Shown here piece by piece: positions 22,622-31,935 of a stretch of 64,000 nucleotides of DNA. This stretch comes from Propioniciclava flava (GTDB taxonomy: Bacteria > Actinomycetota > Actinomycetes > Propionibacteriales > Propionibacteriaceae). The notes under the pieces were generated by a model. The model saw only the letters and a program-made list of their open reading frames with translations, was not told the DNA's origin and did no database searches. Made by a program: the position numbers and the translations under genes. How positions within the stretch are numbered: position 1 is the stretch's first letter; each line of letters opens with the position of its first letter. Where the stretch lies: NCBI RefSeq assembly GCF_004126535.1, contig NZ_PPCV01000005.1, positions 1 to 64,000 of the forward strand. Direction: 5' to 3'.

Positions 22622-25558
22622 GTGCTGATCGGCCTCATCGCTCTTCACTTCGTTGTGGGAGCGATGGCGTCCTTATGGGCACGCTGGCTTGGTCGCAACG
22701 CTTTCCTCCTGGCGGCACTCCTGCCGTTGGGTGGTCTGGTGGGGCTCGTCGTGGAGGCAGGCCCCATCCTCGCCGGGGCCACCTACGTCGAAACGTTCTC
22801 CTGGATCCCAGCGCTGGGAGTTTCCCTCACGTTCCGTATCGGCCTACTGCAGTGGCTTCTGGGCTTGCTGGTAACGGGGATCGGCACCATCGTGCTGATC
22901 TACTGCCGGTGGTACTTTTCACGACCGCCCGCCAGAACACTCGGCCTTCTCGTCGCGTTCGCCGGCGCCATGCTGGGGCTCGTGAGCGCCGACGACTTGG
23001 TCGTTCTCTACGTTTTTTGGGAGCTGACCACGGTCTTCTCCTACCTCATGATCGGCCACGACTCCTCGCGGCGGGCCAACCGTGCGGCGGCGACCACAGC
23101 CCTCATCGTGACCACGACCGGCGGCCTGGCGATGCTGGTCGGCATCGTGACCTTCGGCATCCTGGCGGGCACCTACAGTCTCAGTGGGATCCTCGCCGCA
23201 CCGCCCCATGGCCTAGCGGCCACTGCTGCAGCGCTCCTCATGCTCGCGGGGGCCTTGAGCAAGTCAGCGCTGGCGCCGTTCCACTTCTGGCTTCCCGGTG
23301 CGATGGCCGCCCCCACCCCCGTGTCTGCCTACCTGCACGCGGCGACGATGGTGAAGGCCGGCGTCTACCTCGCCGCAGCGATGGCACCCGCGTTCGCGTC
23401 CGTGCCGCTGTGGCGCCCCGTGATCGCGATCCTGGGCGCCGCCACCATGATCCTCGGTGGCTGGCGGGCGCTGCGCCAAGACGATCTGAAGCTATTGCTG
23501 GCCTACGGCACGGTCAGCCAACTCGGCTTCATCATGCTGCTCGTCGGGCTCGGCACCCAGGCCGCTGCCCAGGCGGGGCTGGCGATGCTTCTTGCGCACG
23601 CGCTGTTCAAAGCCACGCTGTTCCTCAGCGTCGGGGTGATCGATCACTCCACCGGGACGCGCGACCTCACCAAGCTGTCCGGTCTGGCCAGGCGGATGCC
23701 CGTTCTGGCGGTGATCGCGGGTCTGGCCGCTGCCTCGATGGCGGGCATCCCGCCGCTGTTCGGTTTCTTGTCGAAGGAAGCCGCGCTGGACACCTTGATC
23801 AAGCTCATCGGCTCCGGCGGTGACGGAACCGGGTTCCTCCCGGCCGCCGCAGTGCTCCTCGTGGCGGCCGTCGTGGTCGGATCCATGCTCACCGTCGCCT
23901 ATTCGCTGCGCTGGTGGTGGGGAGCTTTCGGGACCCGTCGACGCGTCGAACCGACGCCGGTGGCGCACACGCCCACGGTCGGGTTCTTGGCGGGGCCAGC
24001 CCTGCTGGGGCTCGGCTGCCTCGTGATGGGGTTCTCGGGGGCGCCACTCACCGACGCCCTGAGCGCCTACGTCGCTACCGTCCACACGGGGGAGCACCCC
24101 CACGCGCTGGCCTTGTGGCACGGCTTCACCCCACCGCTGGCCCTCTCGGCGCTGGCGCTGCTGGGCGGTGCCGTTTTGTTCTGGCAGCGCGATGGCGTAG
24201 CCCGCGTGCAGGGAACCTTCCCGCACATGCCTGCCGCCAACGACTTCTACCGCACCACGATGCGCCTCCTCGACGCCGTCGCCGTCGAGGTCACCGCCCG
24301 TGTCCAGCGGGGCTCCTTGGCGTCCTCGATCGGCATGATCCTGAGCGTGTTCATCGTCCTGGTTGGCGGCACCTTGATACTGATGCCGACCTGGCCTGTC
24401 CTTCCCGTCGCCTACGACAACCTCGCCCAAGTCGCCGTCGCGGTCGTTACCTGCCTGGCCGCCATCAGCCTGGTCACGGTGCGTGGCCGCATCCGGGCGA
24501 TCTTGACGGTCGGTGTCACCGGCTACGGGACTGCGCTGCTGTTCCTGCTGCACGGCGCCCCCGATCTGGCGCTGACTCAGGTCCTCATCGAGACCGCGAG
24601 CCTGCTGGTGTTCCTGATGGTGATGCGGACCCTCCCCAAGTACTTCACCGACCGCCCGCTGCACAGTTCCCGCTGGTGGCGGATGCTCTTGGCCATCGGC
24701 GTCGGCGTCACCGTCACGGCGTCCATCCTGGTCAGCGCGGGCTCCCGGGAGGCCACGCCCGCCTCGGCCGGGCTGGAGACCGCCGCCTACGAGTTCGGCT
24801 ACGGCAAGAACATCGTCAACGTGATCCTCGTTGACACCCGGGCGTGGGACACCCTCGGCGAGATCTCCGTTCTGGTCATCGCCGCGACAGGCGTGGCGAG
24901 CCTCATCTTCCTGCGGTCACGTGTCCCCGGACGCCGTCCGACGCGGGCCACGACGACGAACCAAAGCAACGGTGCCTGGCTGCGGGCCAGTCAAAGCCTC
25001 CACCCGGCGGCCCGCTCGTTGATCTTCGAGGTCGTGACCCGCCTGCTCTTCGGAGTCATGATCCTCGTGTCGATCTACCTGCTCATTGCAGGCCACAACC
25101 TGCCTGGTGGCGGGTTCGCTGGGGGGCTGGTTGCGGGCCTCGCACTGGTGGTGCGTTACCTGGCCGCGGGCGCCAAAGAACTCGACGAGGCCGCGCCGAT
25201 CGATGCCGGACGAGTCCTGGGCATCGGCCTGTTCATCGGGGCGGGGAGTGCGATGCTGCCCTGGGCCTTCGGCGGACGGATCTTCCAGAGCTTCGACATC
25301 CACCTGAGCATCCCCGCACTCACCGCGGTCGAGACGCCCTGGGGTGTGGTGAACCTCTTCGGTGATCTCCACCTGGTGAGCTCAACGGTGTTCGACATCG
25401 GCGTGTATCTGGTGGTGCTCGGGATGATGCTCGACCTGGTGCGCAGCCTGGGGGCGGGGATCGACCAGCAGGCCGAAGAGGAACGCACACCGATGCCACG
25501 CCCCGAATCCACCACAGCGCTGCCCGCTACCGCACGACGATCAGGAGGTGCCCGATGA
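22622..25558 (+). CDS. mrpA: Na+/H+ antiporter subunit MrpA with fused MrpB domain
   Basis: A 978-residue protein, the largest subunit of the multisubunit Mrp cation/proton antiporter. Residues 1-600 carry the NuoL/ND5-like proton-translocating core (helices with SADDLVVLYVFWELTTVFSY and HAATMVKAGVYL). A DUF4040-like segment spans about 630-720 (GAPDLALTQVLIETASLLVF), and a C-terminal MnhB domain about 800-950 (IYLLIAGHNLPGGGFAGGLV). No separate mrpB gene is present. It starts with GTG after GGAAGGGG and heads an operon of six genes overlapping by a few bases. Confidence 0.93.
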   Translation: MLIGLIALHFVVGAMASLWARWLGRNAFLLAALLPLGGLVGLVVEAGPILAGATYVETFSWIPALGVSLTFRIGLLQWLLGLLVTGIGTIVLIYCRWYFSRPPARTLGLLVAFAGAMLGLVSADDLVVLYVFWELTTVFSYLMIGHDSSRRANRAAATTALIVTTTGGLAMLVGIVTFGILAGTYSLSGILAAPPHGLAATAAALLMLAGALSKSALAPFHFWLPGAMAAPTPVSAYLHAATMVKAGVYLAAAMAPAFASVPLWRPVIAILGAATMILGGWRALRQDDLKLLLAYGTVSQLGFIMLLVGLGTQAAAQAGLAMLLAHALFKATLFLSVGVIDHSTGTRDLTKLSGLARRMPVLAVIAGLAAASMAGIPPLFGFLSKEAALDTLIKLIGSGGDGTGFLPAAAVLLVAAVVVGSMLTVAYSLRWWWGAFGTRRRVEPTPVAHTPTVGFLAGPALLGLGCLVMGFSGAPLTDALSAYVATVHTGEHPHALALWHGFTPPLALSALALLGGAVLFWQRDGVARVQGTFPHMPAANDFYRTTMRLLDAVAVEVTARVQRGSLASSIGMILSVFIVLVGGTLILMPTWPVLPVAYDNLAQVAVAVVTCLAAISLVTVRGRIRAILTVGVTGYGTALLFLLHGAPDLALTQVLIETASLLVFLMVMRTLPKYFTDRPLHSSRWWRMLLAIGVGVTVTASILVSAGSREATPASAGLETAAYEFGYGKNIVNVILVDTRAWDTLGEISVLVIAATGVASLIFLRSRVPGRRPTRATTTNQSNGAWLRASQSLHPAARSLIFEVVTRLLFGVMILVSIYLLIAGHNLPGGGFAGGLVAGLALVVRYLAAGAKELDEAAPIDAGRVLGIGLFIGAGSAMLPWAFGGRIFQSFDIHLSIPALTAVETPWGVVNLFGDLHLVSSTVFDIGVYLVVLGMMLDLVRSLGAGIDQQAEEERTPMPRPESTTALPATARRSGGAR

Positions 25559-25983
25559 CCGGAAACGTCACGCTCGCGATCGTCGCAGGCGTCCTGATCG
25601 CAGCCGGGGTCTACCTCCTCACCGAGCGGTCACTGACGCGCATCTTGGTCGGCGTTCTCGTGATGAGCAACGGCGTCAACATCTTGTTCCTGATCGCGGC
25701 GGGCCGCGCGGGGGATCCCCCCTTGCTGGGCTTGTTCAACCCGGACACCATGGCCGACCCGCTCCCCATGGCCATGGTGCTGACCGCGATCGTCATCACC
25801 ATGGCGGTGTCGGCCTTCGTCGTCACCGTCGCCTATCGCAGCTTCCAACTCAACGGACATGACGAGGTCTCCGACGACATCGAAGATCGCCGCATCCGCG
25901 AACTCGCCGAACGCGACGACGTGTCGGACTCCTTCGAAGACATCAGCTTCAGCGACACGGGCGAGGATCGGGTGAGCGAATGA
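25555..25983 (+). CDS. mrpC: Na+/H+ antiporter subunit MrpC
   Basis: A 142-residue NuoK-like membrane protein with three helices (ILVGVLVMSNGVNILFLIAA; ADPLPMAMVLTAIVITMAVS). It has the MrpC-specific acidic C-terminal extension (DEVSDDIEDRRIRELAERDD). Start ATG overlaps the mrpA stop by ATGA. Part of the antiporter membrane arm. Confidence 0.93.
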   Translation: MTGNVTLAIVAGVLIAAGVYLLTERSLTRILVGVLVMSNGVNILFLIAAGRAGDPPLLGLFNPDTMADPLPMAMVLTAIVITMAVSAFVVTVAYRSFQLNGHDEVSDDIEDRRIRELAERDDVSDSFEDISFSDTGEDRVSE

Positions 25984-27518
25984 ACAACCTGCTCCCCGTT
26001 CCCGTGCTGCTCCCGATGCTGGGGGCGGCCCTCACGCTCATCCTGGGTCGCCGCCCCCGGGTGCAGCGACTCGTCTCCATCGGCGTCCTCGCAGGAGTCG
26101 TGGCGGTAGCGGCGACCCTGGCGCTCCAAGCCAACGCTTTTGGACCCCAGACGCTGTGGGTGGGTGCCTGGCCGCGCGGGTTCGGCATCGTGTTGGTGGC
26201 GGATCGGTTGTCAGGGCTCATGCTGACAGTCGCCGCCTTGGTGACACTCGCGGTCTTGCTGTACTCGGCTGGACAAGAAGACGACGAGGTGAAGAAGGAG
26301 ACCCCCGTCTCGATCTTCCACCCCACCTTCCTGCTGATGTGCGCGGGTGTGTCCAACGCCTTCTTGGCAGGTGATCTGTTCAACCTCTTCGTGGGGTTCG
26401 AGATCTTGCTGTTCGCGTCGTATGTCTTGTTGACGATGGGCGGCACCGGATCGCGTATCCGGGCTGGCTCCATCTACGTCGTGGTGAACCTGCTGAGTTC
26501 AAGCCTGTTCCTCATCGCCTTGGCCAACGTGTACGCCGCAGTAGGAACGGTGAACCTCGCACAGATCGCCCAACGGATCCCTGCCCTGCCCGAGGCGACG
26601 CAGACGCAACTCCAGTTCATGCTGCTGGTGGTCTTCGCCATCAAGGCCGCCGTGTTCCCGCTGTCGGCCTGGCTCCCCGACTCCTACCCGACGGCTCCGG
26701 CCCCGGTGACGGCGGTGTTCGCCGGTTTGCTCACCAAGGTAGGGGTGTATGCGATCTTGCGAACGCAGACGCTGCTGTTCCCGCACCGCCCCCTCACCGA
26801 ACTGTTGTTGTGCGTGGCGGGGGCGACCATGGTCGTCGGCATCCTGGGCGCCATCGCGCAGTCGGAGATCAAGCGCATGCTGTCCTTCACCTTGGTGAGC
26901 CACATCGGCTACATGGTGATGGGGATCGCGTTGGCCACGGAGGCAGGTATCGCGGGGGCCATCTTCTATACCGCCCACCACATCACGATTCAGGCGACGC
27001 TCTTCTTGGTGGTGGGCTTGATCCAGCGGGTCGGCGGGAGTAGTTCGTTGGATCGGTTGTCCGGGCTGCTCGTGACGTCACCGCTGCTGGCTGTGCTGTT
27101 CATCATCCCCGGGATGAACCTGGCCGGAATCCCGCCGCTGTCGGGCTTCATCGGCAAGTTGGGGCTCCTGGAGGCTGGCGTCCAGGTGGGGACGCCCCTG
27201 GCGTTCGTCCTCGTCGCAACCAGCGTGATCACCAGCCTGCTCACCCTGTACGCGATCGCGAAAGTCTGGAACCGTGCGTTCTGGGGGACCCCGGTCGCCT
27301 ACACCAAGCCGACCCCCGAAGACGAGGACGAACTCCCCATCAATCCCTCCGGGGGCCCCATGCCGCGGATCATGGTCGCGGCTACCTTCGCCCTCATTGG
27401 TTTGAGTATCGCCTTGACCGTCTTCGCTGGCCCCCTGTACGAGTACGCCACACAAGCGGCGCGAGCCCTCCTCAACGCCGACTATGTCACCGCCGTTTTG
27501 GGAGAGGTGGCGCCATGA
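25980..27518 (+). CDS. mrpD: Na+/H+ antiporter subunit MrpD
   Basis: A 512-residue NuoN/ND2-like subunit with about 14 helices. The core motifs are visible: NLFVGFEILLFASYVLL with the buried Glu, and AAVFPLSAWLPDSYPTAPAP with the conserved Lys and Pro, plus a HITIQATLFL helix. With MrpA it forms the ion path. ATGA overlap with mrpC and mrpE. Confidence 0.93.
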   Translation: MNNLLPVPVLLPMLGAALTLILGRRPRVQRLVSIGVLAGVVAVAATLALQANAFGPQTLWVGAWPRGFGIVLVADRLSGLMLTVAALVTLAVLLYSAGQEDDEVKKETPVSIFHPTFLLMCAGVSNAFLAGDLFNLFVGFEILLFASYVLLTMGGTGSRIRAGSIYVVVNLLSSSLFLIALANVYAAVGTVNLAQIAQRIPALPEATQTQLQFMLLVVFAIKAAVFPLSAWLPDSYPTAPAPVTAVFAGLLTKVGVYAILRTQTLLFPHRPLTELLLCVAGATMVVGILGAIAQSEIKRMLSFTLVSHIGYMVMGIALATEAGIAGAIFYTAHHITIQATLFLVVGLIQRVGGSSSLDRLSGLLVTSPLLAVLFIIPGMNLAGIPPLSGFIGKLGLLEAGVQVGTPLAFVLVATSVITSLLTLYAIAKVWNRAFWGTPVAYTKPTPEDEDELPINPSGGPMPRIMVAATFALIGLSIALTVFAGPLYEYATQAARALLNADYVTAVLGEVAP

Positions 27519-28141
27519 GCGAGCAAGCACCGACGCGGGATCACGAGACGAAGGCTGGCAAGAAGGAACGACGCAGGGTGCCGTTCCAGCCCCGCCAGAT
27601 CCTGATGCTGGCCCTCATCTGGCTGGTGCTCGTGGGAGAGGTGAACGTTGTCACTGTCGTGGGTGGGCTGCTGTTGGGTTGGCTGATCATGCTGGTCTTC
27701 CCGTTGCCGCCGGTCGACCATTCCGGGCGCATCCATCCCTGGCGCCTCCTCGTCTTGGTGACCCATCTGGTGCGCGACCTGGCCGTGTCCTCGGTGCGCC
27801 TCATGATCTATGCGTTCAGCACCCGCGTGCCGCATCCTGGCATCGTCCGGGTCCCGCTTCACGCCAAAGCAGACCTCTACGAGGTCAACACTGCCGAGTT
27901 GGCGTCCGTGGTTCCGGGCACCATCGCCGTGGACGTCCGCCGCAAGCCGCGACTGCTGTACTTGCACGTCTTCGATCTACCCGATCCCGCCACTCGCCAG
28001 GAGACGATCGACGACACCTGGGCCCTGGAACGGCGCGTGGTCGCCGCGTTCGGGAGCGCCAAAGAACTCGCCGATCTGGACGCCGCGCAGGTTCCGAGCG
28101 CCAGGCCGTCTGGCACCGACACCCCGAAGGGGGACGCATGA
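27515..28141 (+). CDS. mrpE: Na+/H+ antiporter subunit MrpE
   Basis: A 208-residue subunit. A basic N-terminus, two membrane helices (about 30-65), then the conserved cytoplasmic domain with ANSVTLTPGT-like sequence here written NTAELASVVPGTIAVDV and LYLHVFDL. ATGA overlaps on both sides. MrpE stabilises the complex in studied species. Confidence 0.9.
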   Translation: MSEQAPTRDHETKAGKKERRRVPFQPRQILMLALIWLVLVGEVNVVTVVGGLLLGWLIMLVFPLPPVDHSGRIHPWRLLVLVTHLVRDLAVSSVRLMIYAFSTRVPHPGIVRVPLHAKADLYEVNTAELASVVPGTIAVDVRRKPRLLYLHVFDLPDPATRQETIDDTWALERRVVAAFGSAKELADLDAAQVPSARPSGTDTPKGDA

Positions 28142-28533
28142 CACCGAGCCAGGTCATTGTGGCCATCGCCGCTGTCATTCTTGTGATTGCGGCCGTCTTG
28201 GCGTTCGTTCGCCTGGCCAAAGGGCCGACCGGGTTGGATCGTGGCATCGCCTCCGACGTGTTGATCGCGGTGCTGATCGCCTCCATCTGCGCCCACGCGG
28301 TGTGGTTCCGCACCTCGGTCGCCCTCATCATCATCTTGGTGCTGTCCCTGGTGGGGTTCACGACGGCGGTGGGGTTGGCCCGCCTCATCACGGGTGCCAC
28401 CGCCCGCGAGCGCAGCTTCTTGGAAGCGGAGGCCCGCGCAGCCTACGAACGACACGGAGGCGCGCAGTCCCCGGTCGGGGAGCCAACCCCGCCCCCTGGC
28501 GGGCCCGGCAAGGGGGGAGCAGGCCATGACTAA
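28138..28533 (+). CDS. mrpF: Na+/H+ antiporter subunit MrpF
   Basis: A 131-residue subunit with three helices and the MrpF motif KGPTGLDRGIASDVL. The C-terminal 40 residues form a Pro/Gly-rich tail not usual in the family. Start ATG overlaps the mrpE stop; the end overlaps the mrpG start by 8 bases. Confidence 0.92.
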   Translation: MTPSQVIVAIAAVILVIAAVLAFVRLAKGPTGLDRGIASDVLIAVLIASICAHAVWFRTSVALIIILVLSLVGFTTAVGLARLITGATARERSFLEAEARAAYERHGGAQSPVGEPTPPPGGPGKGGAGHD

Positions 28534-28927
28534 CGAGATCTTGGATATCGTGGGGGCGCTGTTCCTGCTGGCCGGGTCGATCTTCTGCCTGGCAGCAGCA
28601 CTGGGGGTGCTGCGCTTCCATGACGTCATGACGCGCCTCCATGCCGCCACCAAGACCCAAGTGTTCGGGCTGCTGCTCATCCTCACGGGCGTCGCGGTCA
28701 CGTTGCGCACCTGGCATGTGGTGTTGTTGGCCCTGCTGACCATCGTGTTGCAAATCATGACGGCACCCGTCTCCGGTCACATGCTCGCGCGGACGGCTTA
28801 CCGCACCGATCAGTGGGACGACGAACACGCCACCATCGACGAGTTGGGTGAGGACCTCGAGGCGGCCGGTTTCCGGAACCGTACCGACGAGACGGTGCCC
28901 GGACGCACCCGGGGACCACTGGGGTAG
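28526..28927 (+). CDS. mrpG: Na+/H+ antiporter subunit MrpG
   Basis: A 133-residue subunit with three helices; the MrpG core LGVLRFHDVMTRLHAATKTQ is unmistakable. ATG at 28526 with AGGGGGGAG upstream. Last gene of the operon; the acidic tail (DDEHATIDELGEDLEAAGFR) is cytoplasmic. Confidence 0.93.
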   Translation: MTNEILDIVGALFLLAGSIFCLAAALGVLRFHDVMTRLHAATKTQVFGLLLILTGVAVTLRTWHVVLLALLTIVLQIMTAPVSGHMLARTAYRTDQWDDEHATIDELGEDLEAAGFRNRTDETVPGRTRGPLG

Positions 28928-28943
28928 GCGTCTGGGCGTCGGT

Positions 28944-28949
28944 TAGCAT
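28944..28949 (+). promoter_or_regulatory. -10 hexamer TAGCAT before the radical SAM gene
   Basis: TAGCAT stands 9 nt before the ATG at 28959 with no ribosome site, so this gene probably has its own leaderless promoter rather than being the tail of the mrp operon. Confidence 0.4.
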
Positions 28950-28958
28950 GGGCGACCT

Positions 28959-30905
28959 ATGACTGCCGAAACTCACGCGCCGCACGATTCGGTGTTCGAC
29001 CGGTTGGAGCCGTTGCTCGCCCGGGTCGCCAAGCCCATCCAGTACGTGGGTGGGGAGGTCAACTCCGTCTCCAAGGCCTGGGAGACCACCGAGGTGCGTT
29101 GGGCGCTCATGTACCCCGACGCCTACGAGGTCGGGCAACCCAACCAGGGTTTGGCGATCTTGTATGAACTCCTCAATGAGCGGGACTGGATCCTCGCCGA
29201 ACGCACCTATGCGGTGTGGCCTGACCTGGCCGAACTCATGCGAGGCGCGGGGATCGGTCAGTTCACGTTGGACAACCATCGCCCCGTTGCGGCCTTCGAC
29301 GTCTTGGGCATCAGCTTCTCCACCGAGTTGTGTTACACCAACATGCTCGGTGCGATCGACCTTGCGGGCATCGCCCTTCATGCGGGTGACCGCGCCGAGA
29401 CCGATCCCCTCGTGGTGGTGGGCGGACACGCCGCCTTCAACCCGGAACCCATCGCCGACTTCATCGATGCGGCGATCGTGGGCGACGGCGAGGAAGCCTC
29501 GCTGCATCTGAGCGAACTCATCCGCGCCTGGAAGGCTGAGGGGCAGCCCGGTGGCCGTGAAGGCCTCCTGGTCCGCATCGCCGTCAGCGGGGTCGCGTAT
29601 GTGCCGCGCTTCTACGACGTCGCCTACGAGCCCGATGGGGGGATCGCCGCGGTCACCCCGACGCGGCCTGAGATCCCTGCACGGGTGGCCAAGCACACCT
29701 TGATGGATCTGGACGCCTGGCCGTATCCGAAGGCGCCCATCGTTCCTATCGCGGAAACCGTCCACGAGCGCTATTCCGTGGAGATCTTCCGCGGCTGCAC
29801 GCGGGGCTGCCGGTTCTGTCAGGCAGGCATGATCACCCGCCCGGTCCGGGAGCGGTCCATTGAGACGATCGGCGCGATGGTCGAGGCGGGCCTCCAGGCG
29901 ACCGGGCTCGAAGAGGTGGGGCTGCTGTCGTTGTCCAGCGCCGACCACACCGAGATCGGCGATGTCACCCGAGAACTGGCCGACCGTTACGAGGGCACCA
30001 ACGTCTCCTTGTCGTTGCCCAGTACGCGGGTGGACGCGTTCAACATCGACCTGGCCAACGAACTGTCGCGCAACGGACGCCGCAGCGGGCTGACGTTCGC
30101 CCCCGAGGGCGGCTCGGAGCGGATGCGTAAGGTGATCAACAAGATGGTCACCGAGGACGACCTGATCGACACCGTGGCGACGGCCTTCGGCAATGGATGG
30201 CGCACGGTCAAGCTGTATTTCATGTGCGGGCTCCCTACCGAGACCGACGAGGATGTCCTCGCCATCGCCGACATGGCGGCGCGCGTCATCGAAACCGGGC
30301 GTCAGGCGGCGGGAACGCGTGACATCCGCTGCACGGTTTCGATTGGCGGGTTCGTGCCCAAGGCGCACACCCCGTTCCAGTGGGCGGCTCAGGCGTCCGC
30401 CGACACGATTGATCACCGACTGCAGGCGCTCCGGGAGAAGATTCGGGCCGATAAGAAGTACGGTCGCGCGATCGGCATGCGCTACCACGACGGCCGCCCC
30501 GGCATCATCGAAGGGTTGCTGTCGCGCGGCGATCGGCGTGTGGGTGCCGTCATCGAGGCGTGCTGGCGTGCCGGAGGCATGTTCGATGGCTGGAGCGAGC
30601 ACTTCGACTACGACCGTTGGGTGAGCGCCTGTGAGACGGGCCTGGCCGGAACGGGTGTCGACCTGGACTGGTACACCACGCGTGAGCGTCCCCGCGATGA
30701 AGTGTTGCCGTGGGATCACCTCGACGCTGGGCTGGATCGCGACTGGCTGTGGGAAGACTGGCAAGAGGCGCTCGATGAGCGTCCGGTTGAGGATTGCCGC
30801 TGGACGCCGTGCTACGACTGCGGCGTGTGCCCGCAACTCGGTACCGAGACACAGATTGGTCCGACCGGGCGACACCTGCTCCCGATCACCCCCGTGGGGC
30901 GCTGA
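28959..30905 (+). CDS. TIGR03960-type B12-binding-like radical SAM protein
   Basis: A 648-residue protein. The N-terminal part (about 40-200) has a cobalamin-binding-like Rossmann layout (MYPDAYEVGQPNQGLAILYE; LVVVGGHAAFNPEPIADF). The radical SAM cluster motif CTRGCRFC has Cys280, Cys284 and Cys287, followed by the SPASM-free TIM-barrel (GLTFAPEGGSERMRKVINK). The C-terminus ends in a Cys-rich patch (CYDCGVC). In actinobacteria this gene normally directly precedes a DUF2344 gene and rne; here both are about 25 kb away. Its reaction is unknown; a link to RNA metabolism is suggested by the usual neighbours. Confidence 0.85.
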   Translation: MTAETHAPHDSVFDRLEPLLARVAKPIQYVGGEVNSVSKAWETTEVRWALMYPDAYEVGQPNQGLAILYELLNERDWILAERTYAVWPDLAELMRGAGIGQFTLDNHRPVAAFDVLGISFSTELCYTNMLGAIDLAGIALHAGDRAETDPLVVVGGHAAFNPEPIADFIDAAIVGDGEEASLHLSELIRAWKAEGQPGGREGLLVRIAVSGVAYVPRFYDVAYEPDGGIAAVTPTRPEIPARVAKHTLMDLDAWPYPKAPIVPIAETVHERYSVEIFRGCTRGCRFCQAGMITRPVRERSIETIGAMVEAGLQATGLEEVGLLSLSSADHTEIGDVTRELADRYEGTNVSLSLPSTRVDAFNIDLANELSRNGRRSGLTFAPEGGSERMRKVINKMVTEDDLIDTVATAFGNGWRTVKLYFMCGLPTETDEDVLAIADMAARVIETGRQAAGTRDIRCTVSIGGFVPKAHTPFQWAAQASADTIDHRLQALREKIRADKKYGRAIGMRYHDGRPGIIEGLLSRGDRRVGAVIEACWRAGGMFDGWSEHFDYDRWVSACETGLAGTGVDLDWYTTRERPRDEVLPWDHLDAGLDRDWLWEDWQEALDERPVEDCRWTPCYDCGVCPQLGTETQIGPTGRHLLPITPVGR

Positions 30906-30925
30906 CGTCGGGCAGGATGCCGGGC

Positions 30926-31792
30926 ATGGCGAAGAACTTTTGGAAGACCGACCCCCGCGACGCGTTGAAGGCGGGGCTCACGTTTGATCTCAGCACGCTG
31001 GATCGCAATGGCCGTCCGGGGTGGGCCGGTAACAAGTCCCGTGGCGAGGCGTACATGGCGGCCCGCGGTGAGGAGCTTTCCGACCTGCAGGAGAAGCTGT
31101 TCGCTGAGGGCCGCAGCGGCGGCGAGCGCTCGGTTTTGTTGGTCCTGCAGGGCCTCGATACCGCAGGCAAGGGTGGCATCGTGCGTCACGTGATGGGCAT
31201 GGTGGATCCTCAAGGCGTCAAGCTGGCGAGCTTCGGTGTGCCGACGGCGGAAGAGCGTGCTCACCACTACCTATGGCGTATCGAGAAGCAGTTGCCTCCC
31301 GCAGGCCGCATCGGGGTGTTCGATCGCAGCCACTACGAAGATGTGCTGGTCGTCCGGGTTGATGAGCTGGTGCCGGAGGCCGAATGGCAGGGGCGCTACG
31401 ACGAAATCAACGCGTGGGAAGAGAAGCTGATTGCGGGCGGGACCACGATCGTGAAGGTGGCGCTCATGGTCTCCTACGACGAGCAGGGCGCCCGACTCGC
31501 CGAACGGCTGGATCGGCCTGACAAGTACTGGAAGTTCAGCCCGAGCGACATCACCACGCGCAGCAAGTGGCCCGCCTACCAGCAGGCGTATGCGGATGTG
31601 TTCGCCAGGACCAGCACCGAGAAGGCGCCGTGGTACGTGGTTCCCGCGGATCGCAAGTGGTACGCACGCCTCGCCGTCACGGAGATCCTCACCCAGACGC
31701 TGGAGTCGTTGGATCTGGGGTGGCCTGCCGCGACGTTCGATGTGGCTGAGATGCAGGCGGCGCTGGCCAAGACGAACCAGGCAAGCGTCTAG
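30926..31792 (+). CDS. ppk2: polyphosphate kinase 2 (PPK2 family)
   Basis: A 288-residue kinase transferring phosphate between polyphosphate and nucleotides. Walker A is GLDTAGKGG, the lid/Walker B segment is FDRSHYEDV, and the conserved WKFSPSDI and Lys-Trp-rich end are present. It resembles the single-domain PPK2 type that mainly makes NTP or NDP from polyP. The ATG at 30926 has CAGGA 8 nt upstream. It follows the radical SAM gene by 20 bases and may share its transcript. Confidence 0.93.
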   Translation: MAKNFWKTDPRDALKAGLTFDLSTLDRNGRPGWAGNKSRGEAYMAARGEELSDLQEKLFAEGRSGGERSVLLVLQGLDTAGKGGIVRHVMGMVDPQGVKLASFGVPTAEERAHHYLWRIEKQLPPAGRIGVFDRSHYEDVLVVRVDELVPEAEWQGRYDEINAWEEKLIAGGTTIVKVALMVSYDEQGARLAERLDRPDKYWKFSPSDITTRSKWPAYQQAYADVFARTSTEKAPWYVVPADRKWYARLAVTEILTQTLESLDLGWPAATFDVAEMQAALAKTNQASV

Positions 31793-31839
31793 CGGCCTAG
31801 GAGGGGCCCAGGCTCCGGGCGCTCATCCGGGCCCAGGCA

Positions 31840-31857
31840 GGGCCCACTTCTGGGCCC
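31840..31857 (+). terminator. GC hairpin after ppk2
   Basis: GGGCCCA-CTTC-TGGGCCC forms a perfect 7-bp stem in a 140-base region otherwise made of GGGCCC-rich repeats. A likely terminator before the Tad locus, without a U-run. Confidence 0.45.
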
Positions 31858-31935
31858 GCCGACCCTGGGGGTAGGCCCCGCACGGGTGACAAGATCGTGA
31901 TCGCCAAGGAAACCTACCCCAAGGAGACCCCCGAG